Positions 12,369 to 23,578 of a stretch of 64,000 nt of DNA are shown here, piece after piece. Each line of letters begins with the position of its first letter. Position 1 is the stretch's first letter. Under the pieces are notes generated by a model, which had not been told where the DNA came from, ran no database searches, and saw nothing but the letters and a program-made list of their open reading frames with translations. The position numbers and the translations under genes were made by a program. The stretch is from Hypoxylon rubiginosum (lineage: Eukaryota; Ascomycota; Sordariomycetes; Xylariales; Hypoxylaceae). Location of the stretch: contig CADCXA010000051.1 of assembly GCA_902806565.1 (NCBI GenBank), positions 248,001-312,000 of the forward strand, read 5' to 3'.

Positions 12369-13898
12369 CTAATGCGCCGCCACCGTCCTCCTGCGGTACT
12401 CGAGATCCGCGTACCCGGGCGGCGCCCCGGCTCCCGCACCACTGCGATCAAACTCGACGGACGGCAGTCCAAGCACACGGGGGCGCCAGTACTCGTCGGC
12501 CTCCGCCTCTTCGAACTCTTGGAACGACGGCGGCAGCTCGGCGTTGCGGTCTTCGCTAGATACGGCCGTGGCGCCGGTCACACCGATCTGCAGGGGCACG
12601 CCGAGGGTGACGTGGGCGGTACCGCCGCCGCCGCAGGATAGCGAGACCGTCAGCCAGAGCACGTACACGCGGCTCGCGATGCACGAGTGGAAGGTCGGCA
12701 CGAACGTCTTCTTGGTCGCGGGCACCTGGACGGGGACCCGCAGCCGCGCCGTGTGGACGATCGGGGATGCCGCTTCCCCCTTGCGCTTCTTCGGTGCGGC
12801 CGTTACTCTGTTCCCGGAATGATCCGTATCCGAAGAGGACGACGACGGGCCTTCGCTGCCGTACCCGGAGTCCCGTCGTGCCTGCGCCGTCAGCTGCCGT
12901 GTCCATTGTACGGCGCCGGCGGACCCCGTGGACGCGGACGCGGTGCCCGAGTACGAGCCGCGGCCCTCGGAGCCGAAGGACCGGCGCCAGTTCTTGAGGT
13001 TGGGGTAGTGGTTGATGCCGACGGCGCTGAAGTACGTGACGGCCGTGATCTTGGACGAGACGCCCGTCACCTTGGGCGCCGGGGTGTCGCCCGAGGCCGG
13101 TTCGAACTCGAGGTCGAGCGGCACCGTCGTCGAGGTGATCGTCTGCCCGTCGGGGCTCATCATGGCGGCGCCCGGCTGCTGGGCCGTGATCGTCACGCGG
13201 CCCGACTTGGGCGACAGGATGGTCCGGCGCAGCGTCTTGCTCTTCGACATGGTGTAGAGGTCGTCGTGTTTGGTGATGTTCAGCGGGGGGTCTTCCGGGG
13301 CCGCGGGGAGGACTCGGATCTCCCGTCCGGCCTCTATGATCTTGGTGCTGACGCCGGATTCCTCATCTCGGTAGGCCCGTGCCTTGATCACGTACTGGAC
13401 GCGGCTCATGTTGGGCGCGAAGTCGTCCTTCTCCCACGAACCGACGGTGGGAGGCAGCCGCACGTGATGCTCCTGAATAGACTCGTTGGCAACGTGGTGG
13501 CTGCACGCGCCGAGCGTGAGCGTACTGGGGATGACAAAGGTGAACGGCACCGTGTAATTCATGCCGGCCTCGAATACGCGTGGTACCGGATAGGAAGATT
13601 CTGGAATAGGCATTATGAGTTTCAAAAAGGTGTGAGCTGTTGCTTGTGGTATGTTGACCGCATCCACGCGGGTCTTGGCGGTCCCCAGCAGCGCGATCTG
13701 CAGCGTATCGAATCGCACATCGGTCTGAGGGTTGATCGCCACATACCCCGATACTTCGTCGCCGGTGGTGTAGACCTTGGAACGGTAATGGTTGTTGATA
13801 TGGATAGTTATGCTGGGCTTGGGTTTGATGGATAGTCTGCGAGCATAGCCACCTAGGGTAGGGGCCTTGCTGTGCTCGGAAGATGTGATGGACGACAT
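12369..13898 (-). CDS. Arrestin-like (ART family) trafficking adaptor
   Basis: Single-exon 509-residue protein. The N-terminal half (about residues 25-210) reads as an arrestin beta-sandwich: a Gly/Tyr-rich strand after TGDEVSGYV, then FDTLQIALLGTAKT, and a PFTFVIPSTL strand. An arrestin C-like segment follows, interrupted by a Ser/Gly-rich low-complexity insert (about residues 310-370). Near the C-terminus a PPGY motif fits the PPxY ligand of Rsp5/NEDD4 WW domains. Fungal arrestins of this type recruit the ubiquitin ligase to plasma-membrane transporters so that they are endocytosed. The family call follows from fold-level motifs and the PPxY; the cargo is unknown. The first ATG in the frame is used. 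Long open frames on the opposite strand are GC-driven shadows. Confidence 0.75.
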   Translation of the reverse strand: MSSITSSEHSKAPTLGGYARRLSIKPKPSITIHINNHYRSKVYTTGDEVSGYVAINPQTDVRFDTLQIALLGTAKTRVDAVNIPQATAHTFLKLIMPIPESSYPVPRVFEAGMNYTVPFTFVIPSTLTLGACSHHVANESIQEHHVRLPPTVGSWEKDDFAPNMSRVQYVIKARAYRDEESGVSTKIIEAGREIRVLPAAPEDPPLNITKHDDLYTMSKSKTLRRTILSPKSGRVTITAQQPGAAMMSPDGQTITSTTVPLDLEFEPASGDTPAPKVTGVSSKITAVTYFSAVGINHYPNLKNWRRSFGSEGRGSYSGTASASTGSAGAVQWTRQLTAQARRDSGYGSEGPSSSSSDTDHSGNRVTAAPKKRKGEAASPIVHTARLRVPVQVPATKKTFVPTFHSCIASRVYVLWLTVSLSCGGGGTAHVTLGVPLQIGVTGATAVSSEDRNAELPPSFQEFEEAEADEYWRPRVLGLPSVEFDRSGAGAGAPPGYADLEYRRRTVAAH

Positions 13899-16687
13899 TG
13901 TTGTAGCAATGCTTCAGTTTTAGATAACTGAACGGAGGATCTGTATTCCTACAGAGTGCGGAGAGCGCCGATTTGAAATCTCACTGGTGCCTGCGATCCT
14001 AACTTGCGGGGTCGGACAGGAGTGAAGAGAGGAAGACTGTAGGTAGTTGCCGCTGTAATATTATATACCTAGCCAGTTCACTGTATCCTGTAAGATAATA
14101 ATAGGATCCTAAATGCTCAGCCTCGCCGTCGGATTCTAACACTTGAGTTTCGTCGTATTAGTGGTATCGGTACGACGTCGTGATATGAATAACTTATAAC
14201 TGGATATAGACCCCAAATTATATAGAGGTGGCGGTGGGATCAGATGAATTTATATAATTATAGCTCGATAAAACAACGAAGACTTGAGTTCATCGAGTAT
14301 TATGAACGACTAGATAATTGAGTCATCTTGAAGGAAAGGGGAAAAATTTCATACAGGTTTGCACTCTGGATTTGTTATTATTAAGACGGGCGGTTGTCAC
14401 AGAGCACTCGGTTCTGACGTAAGGAGTATTGGACCGTTCCGCCCTTCATGTCTTCTGGTGGATAGACACGCCGGCGGCCTAGGTGGTCTGACATTTGGGG
14501 AGCGGATCTTGTCCAAGGCAGGACAGGGATTATCGCGCCATTGCAGGAGCCATTGCAGAAATGCAGAAGCGTGCAGTTGACTTGGGGCTGCATATTCGGT
14601 TGGGGTCCGGGGGGTCTTACATGTGTAGGTGGACTTTTTTTTTTTTTTTAATCTTTCGGGGGTCTTGGTTATTGAAGAAATTTCCTCATGTTCGACGCTT
14701 GACCTTTAAAGGTGACCATCTCGAAGCTTTACCTCCAAAGGAAGAATCGTACGTAACAACAATTGCAACTTGTTGCCGGTGGAGCAAGAGAAGAGGACAT
14801 GGGACATGGCGTTTGAGCCTTGAGCCATGAGTCTTCGAGTCTTCGAGTCTTGGAAAAGTCGCACGCCTTTTGGTCCTGCTAAATCTTAGTGTTGGCCTAT
14901 TGACTGTCATGCGGCTCGTAGAGATACCAGTCCTCGGCTTTTGGTTTCTGAGGACGATATGGAAATTGCCGGACAAGTCAGAAAGGCGACCCGGGAGGAC
15001 CTCCGTTAGCCCCCCAGATTATTAACATTGACCGCTTCAGCCCTCGCCCGGGGTCCTAGGACATGGATATTTCGTGCTGAGTTCTAACGTAATAGAGGAC
15101 AGAGTAACACGCGCCCTTCGACTTTTTTGACATGCGCTAGCTCGCTAAGAGCTATCCGTAATCCATGGGCCTATCGCGTCCACCCCTGAGACTTGTAAAT
15201 TACTCAATCGGGTAATGTTAGTCGTTGATGCCCCCATCTCGATCGAAGAGTCATTGACGGAAGATATATCTCCAATAGATAGTTGATTGATATGCAGTCT
15301 GCAGTCTATGTGTATTGACGCTGAACTATCGAGAGCTAAGGAAAATATAATTGTTGCTTATAAATTCATCTTCAATCTGTACTCGCATTCGATCCATGTT
15401 ATACCTACCAGGTAGGTTGTCTTAACAAATAGTTCTTCTAAATGATGGCATAGAATTATCTGTATGGTGCAATGTTTTAGAGGATGATGATATTAAGAAT
15501 GCCCCAAAGTCTTCATCAAAATATGTTCGTACACATGACTAAGCCCAGACAGTTATTAAAAGCAGCACTGGTTCACAGCCGGTGACCACCTATAAATTTA
15601 TGCCTAGCGCGTATGGAAAGGTAGTGGGATGGGATGAGATGGATGGAGCTGCATTGGCCGAAGAGTCACAAGAGTACTATTGGTCTACTATTGGTCTGTA
15701 GGTAAATTCTAAGAAAAACATGTGAGATTGCCCTATAATGACAGCTATTAATGCAGTATACATGCAAATCTATACTAATTTTAGAGGATGAAGGCGAGGG
15801 TTGGGCTGGCAGACTGGACACCCTTTGAGCTTAGGAACATGTATTCCGACTTCGGCCCTCCACCATAAATTAAATCATGGATAGTCTAGCTCTGCAGCCT
15901 TTATGAAGCCCTAGTTATAGGGTAATGGAGATCTGGTACCTTGTTAACCACCAACCACCCAAGACTAGGTGAAAACGTGGGGATCGCCTAGATCATTGCG
16001 ATGTGGATTCAACTTCATTTCCTATTATCAATACCAAAACCATTACGAGTCCATCTTTACATACCCGTACGGTGATGGTTTGATTATCCATGTCGTCAGG
16101 CGGTTGGGTTACAACCTCAATGGACACATCGATCTGTTCGGCTGTTGGTGATACCACGTGGACTGATCTAATATAAAAAGGATGTATGTACATATGTCTC
16201 TTAAATCTCAAGTTCCAGATCCCTCAGATATACACCTGTCGAAACGGGACTCCCAGGCGCGGAGATGCAGGAACGGCTGCAATGTGAGATCGTCTTGGCG
16301 TTCGTGGGCTTCTCTTCACCAATATCTGATCTGTTCTCCACACGGCGACGGCTTGCGACGGGTACCGTAGGTGACCAATGCTTAGCTCCTGTGCTGAACG
16401 TTTCCGCATTGCATCCACATTCGTGACCCTAGCCGTGCTTTGACAAGTCGTAAAGGGAAAGGTTGGAGATTCACCCCTGGACCTGTACAAGACCAGGTAG
16501 ACAAGGTGGGATTGAGAAAGCTGAAAAAAGGTAAACCTGGCAATACCCTGGACCTCACTTACGCGTCTCGTAGTAAGCAGATGTATTCTATATGATTTAT
16601 AAGAGCGCATCGACACGCTTGTCTAACGGAGGGCGTTCTTCTCTAATCAGCCCGTCTATGTCCTCGGATCTAACCCATATCTAATCC
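13899..16687. other. Long intergenic region, no gene seen
   Basis: About 2.8 kb between two minus-strand genes. Open frames are short and look random. A poly-T run lies at about 14636-14649. I find no tRNA, clear repeat or conserved motif. It holds the promoter of the arrestin-like gene and the 3' flank of the ZIP gene. Confidence 0.55.
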
Positions 16688-18096
16688 TTAATCCCACGAG
16701 ATATAAAGCATTATGCCTGCTCCCAGTGCGATGGCAGCGAACTGCACAAGTGTTTGCCGAAGCTCCTGTGCCTTATTGGGACCGGTCTCGAGTAGCTCCG
16801 GGATCACGGCCACGGTTCCAACGTACAAGAAGGTCCCGGCGGTGAAAGGGAGCAACAAGTCACCATAGGTGAGGCTAGTGCCCCAGATACCTTCAGTCAT
16901 GCCAATTCCGCTGCCGTCTGCATTGCCGCCACCAAGCTCCTGGACGGCAATGCCGATTAGGGTTCCTAGGAGGGCTCCTAGTGCCGTGACGAATTGGGCG
17001 CCCATCGCAGCCCGTTTCGAGAAGCCGGACTGTATGAGCAAAGCAAAATCGCCAACTGCGTAAAAAGTTAGCCTCTTTCATACGGGAGGCGATGGACGAG
17101 CTTTAGCCACTCACCTTCGTGAGGAATTTCATGGAAGAACACAGCTACTGTCGTGGTTGCGCCGATGGTAGGTGACGCATAGAACGACGCTGACATAGCA
17201 AGCCCATCCGTGATATTGTGAGTGAAGTCGGCACTATACGAGAATTAGCGATCTCATAGCAGCTGGCCTATGACTATTTCGGACTTACATCAGGTTGAGA
17301 TAGCCACCTAGCTTGGTGCTAGGGCTGATGTCCTTTTCACTCTCCTGTTGCTTGCTGGCCTTGGTATTGCTCTTATCTTTCTTACGGTTTGTAACTTCGG
17401 AGCTGGAGACCTCCACGGAGGTTGAAGTAGCTTTAGTTCGCGTGGGCGCATCATGAGAATGGCTACCATGGTTGTGATCATGTCCTTCGCCGCCCGTGGC
17501 TATCCGAAGTCCTTTGTCCATGGCCACAAACGTCATGAAGCCGACCATTATAGCGACGCCTAGCAAAAGGTTACGATTCGGTTCGACGAGGACGAATCGT
17601 ACGTGCTCGGGGCTATCTTCCCCGAGAAATATTTCAGGGAGTAAATGGAAGAGAGTATCACCCATCAACCCCCCGACAGCGAATGCCACCATGACGGATA
17701 GCGACGACGGATCGATATTGGGCGGGCATAGGGCTAGGAGGAAATTGGGTGGTCCCGAGATGTAGAGCGTCGCGAGGAGAGCGTTTACGGCAGGGCTTCC
17801 AGGAAACAGGACCGCGAAGATCTGCTCGGTCAAGGTCGACGTTTCGGAGGCGCTAGCAAGTTTCTCGGCATTGAGTTCTTGGACGACAGAGCATGTCTAG
17901 CTTCAAGTATTAGACAGCTTCCTGAGCGGTGATGAGACCTTTAGAATCAATGTACCTGAAGCTTTACGTCTAATTCATCTAGACTTAACGAGGCACGCGA
18001 CGCTGTTTTGGAGCTATGGCTAGCTGCGACACCGGATGCGACAGCAATGCCGAGAAGGAGTAATATACTCCGGCAGTTCAGACGTATTAATCCCAT
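16688..18096 (-). CDS. ZIP-family metal (zinc) transporter, apparent frameshift
   Basis: Four exons on the minus strand: 18096-17956, 17896-17289, 17233-17115 and 17056-16688. Exon 1 starts at ATG 18096 and encodes a signal peptide (a run of Leu/Ile/Ala after MGLIRLNCRS). Exon 2 has TM segments and a His-rich loop (HDHNHGSHSHD). The exon 2/3 junction creates HNITDGLAMSASF, and exon 3 ends in FFHEIPHE. These two are the metal-binding TM4 and TM5 signatures of the LZT/KE4 branch of ZIP (SLC39A7, yeast Yke4), which moves zinc out of ER/Golgi lumens. Exon 4 supplies IQSGFSKRAAMGAQF and the last TMs. All exons fit except one surplus T in GCTTTTGC (17039-17045), which breaks the frame right after HEIPHE-V-GDFA. 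The gene is either a pseudogene or carries an assembly indel. Confidence 0.8.
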
Positions 18097-18997
18097 ATTG
18101 AATAGCTGGCGCTCTTCTCATTACTGATCTATTTCAGATCGTGGCATGTAGAATAAGAGGGCACACAGTCCTAGCGAGGGAGGAGACAAAGCTGCTACCT
18201 ACGTAGCTCGGAGTTACGAAATATGCTAAGCCGATTTTTTTAATCTCACAGCTTGGAGCTCTTTAGCTGCGCTGACTAAGAATTCCGGCATGCCGAGTTC
18301 GGAGCACTCACCCCTTTGAAGCCTGGTACGTTAGTAAAATTCGAAGCTGCGCCTCATAAAGTCTCAAAATACCCCTAGAGAGCCGACACTTAGGGGCTTA
18401 AGTTAGAACATGAGTGCTGAATTTAAGAGAATGCAACAACTTACTAACCCCTCTTCTATGTATCTTAAGGCCCCCATCGTAGCAATGCCCCTTTTGTAAC
18501 CCAATTATATCCTTGGTTTGGGGGTATGTGTGTAATTAGGGCTTCTTGCTGTCGGCAGCTATGCCAAACACCTCGTACACGACATAGCTCATAACATCTA
18601 GCATGGCCCCTATTCTATCTCCATATCACACAATACTATTATATACGTACATGGTAGGCTTTTTGTTATAGTGAGCATAACGCCTTAGTCGGGCTGAGAC
18701 ATGAGAATAGGACTGGAAGCATCTCCCTTAGCCTCATCTTGAACCGTACAGTGAGACTGTAACTTTATGATAAGTATAGAGCTTCACTATTAGACGTATA
18801 ATCTAAGTCGGCTCAAGCTTGGTGATTTAGAATATCAAATCTATCCTCACTCCACGACCCTATTCGAGGTCTCGCCAGTTAAAACACGAGCCATCCGGAA
18901 CACAGATGCGTTCCCAGCGTCCGGATATCCTCACAACGTTATAGTGTACCACTCATTAATCGTACCGTCTCATCCCAACCATAATCTCGTGTATAGT
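18097..18997. other. Intergenic, no gene seen
   Basis: About 900 bp between the ZIP start and the end of the transglutaminase-like gene. No coding frame of note, no RNA gene and no obvious repeat. Confidence 0.6.
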
Positions 18998-21126
18998 TTA
19001 AACCAGCTCCCACTTAGCATAAATCGCCCAACTCATGCTATAGCCGCCGCTATTCTTCGTCCGGTAGTACTCCTCCTTGGAAACGCCTCGCGCATCCCTA
19101 TTATTGAGCGTCGTCAGCGCGTATAGGAAGATGGTTTGCCCGGGCGCGCCGAGATCCCTCGCCGCGATATCCGTCCACCACCAGAACCCGTCCGTCTCTA
19201 GCGGAACCATATCCTCCTTCCTGCCGTCCAGCCCTTGGATCTTCATCAGAAGCAGATAGCTCTTGCCCTTGCCGTGTCGCTCGGGATTCCAGTGCTCGCA
19301 GACTTTGCCGAATTGGAACCGCACCACCTCGCCGCTGTATACGGGTATGTGCTTTTCGGCAGGTCTAAATGTAAACTCGGAGACGCCCTCGTCCGTGGCC
19401 GTGCCGTAAAATTCGGCCTTCTCACCCCTGACTGGACCGATCATGTACTCTTCCCACGTTGGAATGCTACGATCGCTTCGGAAGAAATATTGTTCGTTTT
19501 GAGGAAAGTGTTTGAGTCCAAATAGTTCGTTGCTCAGACAGAACATTTGGGGTTTGAATTGCTTATGATACTGCTGATTGCCTACGGAGCCCGCGCCCCA
19601 GCAAGCATCGAGAAGTTTCCACTCTCCATTGTCAATGCATACCGCATTCCAAGCGTCTATATCATCTGTTGTTAGCTTATCCAATTCAAAGAAAGTTTTA
19701 CGAGTTATAATCAGCTACGAGCCTAGAATTTAAAAGCCGAGAACATGGCAACGGAGTAGTGGTGGTCGAGGAGAAGAAACGGATAAGGAGTAGCATTGGA
19801 AATATACATACGACCTGAGGGATCTCGCGGAGGGGGTGGCTGGTTTTTCGTAAGGGGCGTGTAGCCGTAACCCTTTCCGTGGCCGCCAACTACGACGCAT
19901 TGCAACCCGGCGCGCTGCGCAATGGCTTGGTATACTTCCGCATAGCCCTGGCAAACGGCCTTGCCGTGGAAGATGGTCTCATCTACACTTCTGCCCTTGA
20001 TACATTTCCCAAAAAACTCCTCTACGTTGTACGCGATGTTGTGATGACACCAAGTGAATATGGCTCTGGCCTTGTCAGTGGCAGACGAGAATGGACCACA
20101 GAGAACACTCGCTAAATAACCGACCGGATCGTGTCTCGGAAGCGAATGGTTAGGATATTGCGCGGCTACGCTATCCGGCGCTGAAAAGTCTCTACATATT
20201 AGACAGGTGTCGACCTGATTGGCGCTTGCACGTACGGCAACAGCATCTATTTGAGCGAAGGTTGGCCGGGAGCTGAGTGGCACAGGCGGTGGCGCCTCGT
20301 CGCGAAATCTCGGGCCTGGTGAACTAGGTGGGCGCACATATCCGGAAGGCGGTGGTGGGAGGCGACGTGGTGCGCCAGAAGGGCTTTCCGCAGGCGAGTC
20401 CCTGGACCTAGAAGGCAGCCTAGGCGGTAGACCAGGCAGCGATCCAACACTAGGTACTACCGGTGCAGATCGTACCGATATAAGAGGTGCCTTGACAGCT
20501 TCGGTAGCTTCCCTATCTGCATTTTCCCTGGCAGCTTGTGCCTCCCTAGCCTCCCTCTCCTTTCTGGATGGCGGGAGGGGTGGCAATTTCGCCTGGTCTA
20601 GCGCCGGGGCGAGAACTCTTCGCGTAGGCTGGGTTGTTTCGACAGAGGTTGTACTTGTGCGAGAGGAGATGGGATTCAACGATAGGTTGGAAACGGTTGA
20701 GATATGGGATACCTCGGACGAGTTGGAGCCTCTCCTATTCGGAAACGGTTGTGCCGATGGCCTGCGGGCTGGCAAAGCAGGGGATGGCTGTGATGAATTT
20801 CTGCGATCCGGAAGCGGTGGTGGGACATCGCGACTTGGAGGGGTCGGAGGAGTTTCGACTGCCAACTCTGATCTACCAGTATTGGTTCGCTGCGGTAGGG
20901 ACGGGGGATTGCGCTTTTGTGGCCGAGCAGGTAAACTTGGGCTTTGCGTCGGAACGGTACCGTTCGCTTTGGGGGTCGGAACTGTAGATGCAGGCTTTGC
21001 GGCCCCGGGAGGAGGCGGAGGTGGAGGCCGTTTTGTAGTAGGCGGACTAGTGAAGTTCTTCTGTCTGTTCAGAGCCGCAATGCGATCTGCGAGAGAATTG
21101 AACTTGGGCTCCTCGACATCGGCCAT
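18998..21126 (-). CDS. Transglutaminase-fold protein (Cyk3/KY-like), proline-rich N-terminus
   Basis: Two exons, 21126-19812 and 19656-18998, give 657 residues. Residues 1-330 are disordered and proline-rich (PPPPPPP near 35 and many PxxP blocks), suited to SH3 binding. The transglutaminase-like core follows: Cys392 in AVCQGYAE, His439 in GHAWNAV and Asp455 in WKLLDACWG, the usual Cys-His-Asp order. His439 is built across the intron (C|AC). Relatives include Cyk3-type cytokinesis proteins and KY-type proteins. Unlike Cyk3 I see no N-terminal SH3 domain. Role in septation or actin is inference from family. The 155-nt intron has a competing acceptor 9 nt upstream (see findings). Confidence 0.75.
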
Positions 21127-23578
21127 ATCGAAAGTGACGAGAAGGGCTGTATTGACTAAGTGATCGAACGGTCTGCTGAAATCAATATTTTCCGTCCACG
21201 CAAGCGAATAACGGACAAGACGATAAGGTCGGCATCACTAAGCCATTAGACGAAAGAAAGAGAGAGATTGTTGACTAGGTGAAATTTGAAGCTGTTCATG
21301 AAAAAGGGAGAGAACGTTTAGGTAGGCCAGAAGCCAATAGACACCGATAAGCGAAAGGAAGGACAAATTTGCTGGTCGTGATGATACGATGTCGAGGGGT
21401 GTTTCTCGAGTGTCTGGAGGCGGAGCGGCACAGCGGCACAGCACACTAGCATAGCCCTGTGAAAGTGGAGAGCTACGATCCTCCGGCCCCTTCACCCTAG
21501 ATGCTAGGATGCCAAGGGTGTCTTAATCATCATATGCACTAACCGAAGATGGATGAAACGGAGCAGGCCACAGGCTCGCTGGTTCGGCAGGTCATGTAGC
21601 ACGTTGTACTACATATGTGTACTATCAAATAGTGTGGACCAATAGGTTTAAACACCTAATAACTAGGGTTCCCGGGCTATCGGGATTTTTTTATAGAAAA
21701 GCTTGGCCAAGCTAGGTAGTACCTACATATGTACATTTAGATACCCCTATGTTAGTCCATTTGGCTTGCTCTTGATATATGCATCTATAATTGTTATTGT
21801 TGGTCTTCAGATCAGTAAGATGCCGAGGGCATATGTTCAAGAACTCTTAGAAATTGTAGAAGAGGGATTTCAAGAGGTTGGGTTTTCTTTAGCGGATCGT
21901 GACTAGGTAGTTAAAGATCGAAGGACTGTTAAACATGACCAAAGGTAGAAAGGTGGACAAGTACCTCTATGTAGGTAGAAACACAGTAGGTTCACAGTCC
22001 GGGAGATATCTGTCTCCCATGATATACTTTGTATATATTCGACGAATATAAGCTATCTCAAGATGTGAATGTGAATATTACTCCGCCCAATGATATTATC
22101 AATCTGCTACGGAGTATCATTTATTAAGACGATATATATACCTGCTAGGATTCAGGTAGTAAATGAGGAACAATAAAAAAATCACCCTAGATGGGATCTT
22201 CCCGTCTGTCTGTGTGACTTACATGTGGTTCCAGCGCCGTCGAGGATCCTTGTCCAAAAACATCCCCACTACGATAGTTGAGGGTACCTTGCGAACCTTA
22301 CCAGCCCTTGTGTATGCACAGATTTCAACTGAGCTATGCCTTTTATAGGTATCCGAGAGTAAACGAGCCCGAGATAGTAGGTTTACTTACGTAGGCTTAT
22401 TAGCAAGTTATTTGTCAAATGTATTGCATGTGAAAGTTGAAATTAGCAGATGGCCGAAGTACATGTATGTATTAAACTTAACGGATATACGGATGTATTT
22501 ACTTAGATACAATTACACGCCGAGTACATGCAACATACAAAGAAAAAGAAAGAAAAAGGACCCCGATCTACGACTGTTCCCGAATCTTCCCCACTTAGCC
22601 GACCTAGGACAAGGTACTACCTAGTAGGTACTGTAGTATTGGGAAGTTCCAAGTTTCTCCATGCCGTCCCAGGCCGTCCCGTTTAACTGGCGGGGCTGTG
22701 GGGTTCCTTTCCCCGTGCCCCAGGTGGTGTTGCACCAAGTAGATAGATTCGATGTGAATGCCAATCAGGAATGATGATTGTATGAATGAATGAGCATCTG
22801 CACGTACCTGCTTCCTTCCTGCTTTCTACATGCCAACCTTTTCACAGGGGTTGACGTGTAGGATAGAGTTGCCTTAGTTTTTGCTCTAGCAGTCTAGGTG
22901 CCTTAGTGCCTTAAGTACTAAGTACCTAACTCACCCAGGTAGGCGGGCGGGCAAGCACGGGCAAGCACGGTAGTTGGTCGCTCTTTTACACTTTCTAGAC
23001 GCCGACGATTCAAGCTTGACCTCCTTGCGTCAAACATCCACACACCCCTACCTTACCCTTACCCTTACCCTTGCCACGTCCAGCACGCCTCACTACTCAC
23101 TACACCTTCAATCCTTTCCGTCTCCATATTTGATCTTTCGCGTCTTCAATCCAGACCTCAACATCTTACCTACCTACTTACGCAAGCTTCCCGTTTCTTT
23201 TCGTGGCCTCTACTCACAGGGAGTACGGTCCAATTCGAGAACGCCGAAGCATCTCCTCGTAGAAGATACCTCGTGCCATCTCAACTGAGACGTCGCTACC
23301 GCTGTCGCTATCGTCCCCTTCCTCATCCATTGCCCCAGCCTATCGATTCGCCGTCCCCTTCCTCATCCATTGTCCCAGCCTATCGATTCGTCGTCGCATA
23401 ACCACACCGGACAGGGCAAATGGAACCCTATGTCCCATCACCAGAATTGAATCGATAGTGAATCTAGGCGATCTAGGCGCCTTACTATCCATCATCTTTA
23501 CTAGCCACAATTCAAATCTGTACCACGCTGCTATTCGCTTGCGCCTGCGAAGCGCTACGAAGAGACGAAGAGGCCACA
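21127..23578. other. Divergent intergenic region
   Basis: About 2.45 kb between the transglutaminase-like gene (-) and the F-box gene (+), so it contains both promoters. It holds CCTTAC-rich sequence (about 23050-23073) and a 40-bp tandem duplication near the right end. No additional gene is supported. Confidence 0.6.
23312..23391. repeat. 40-bp tandem duplication
   Basis: Two adjacent 40-bp units (23312-23351 and 23352-23391) differ at about two positions, including a C/T difference in ATTGCCCC versus ATTGTCCC. They lie 190-270 bp upstream of the F-box start, probably in its promoter or 5' UTR. Confidence 0.85.

Noticed and set aside
12687..13835. 382-codon plus-strand frame opposite the arrestin gene
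   Set aside because: Arg/Gly-rich antisense shadow of a GC-rich gene; the minus frame has arrestin motifs.
16224..16616. 130-codon minus-strand frame
   Set aside because: No domain or hydrophobic pattern; no splice partner found.
23046..23076. CCTTACCCTTACCC run as a telomere-like tract
   Set aside because: Unit is CCCTTA, not the CCCTAA of fungal telomeres, and it is short and internal.
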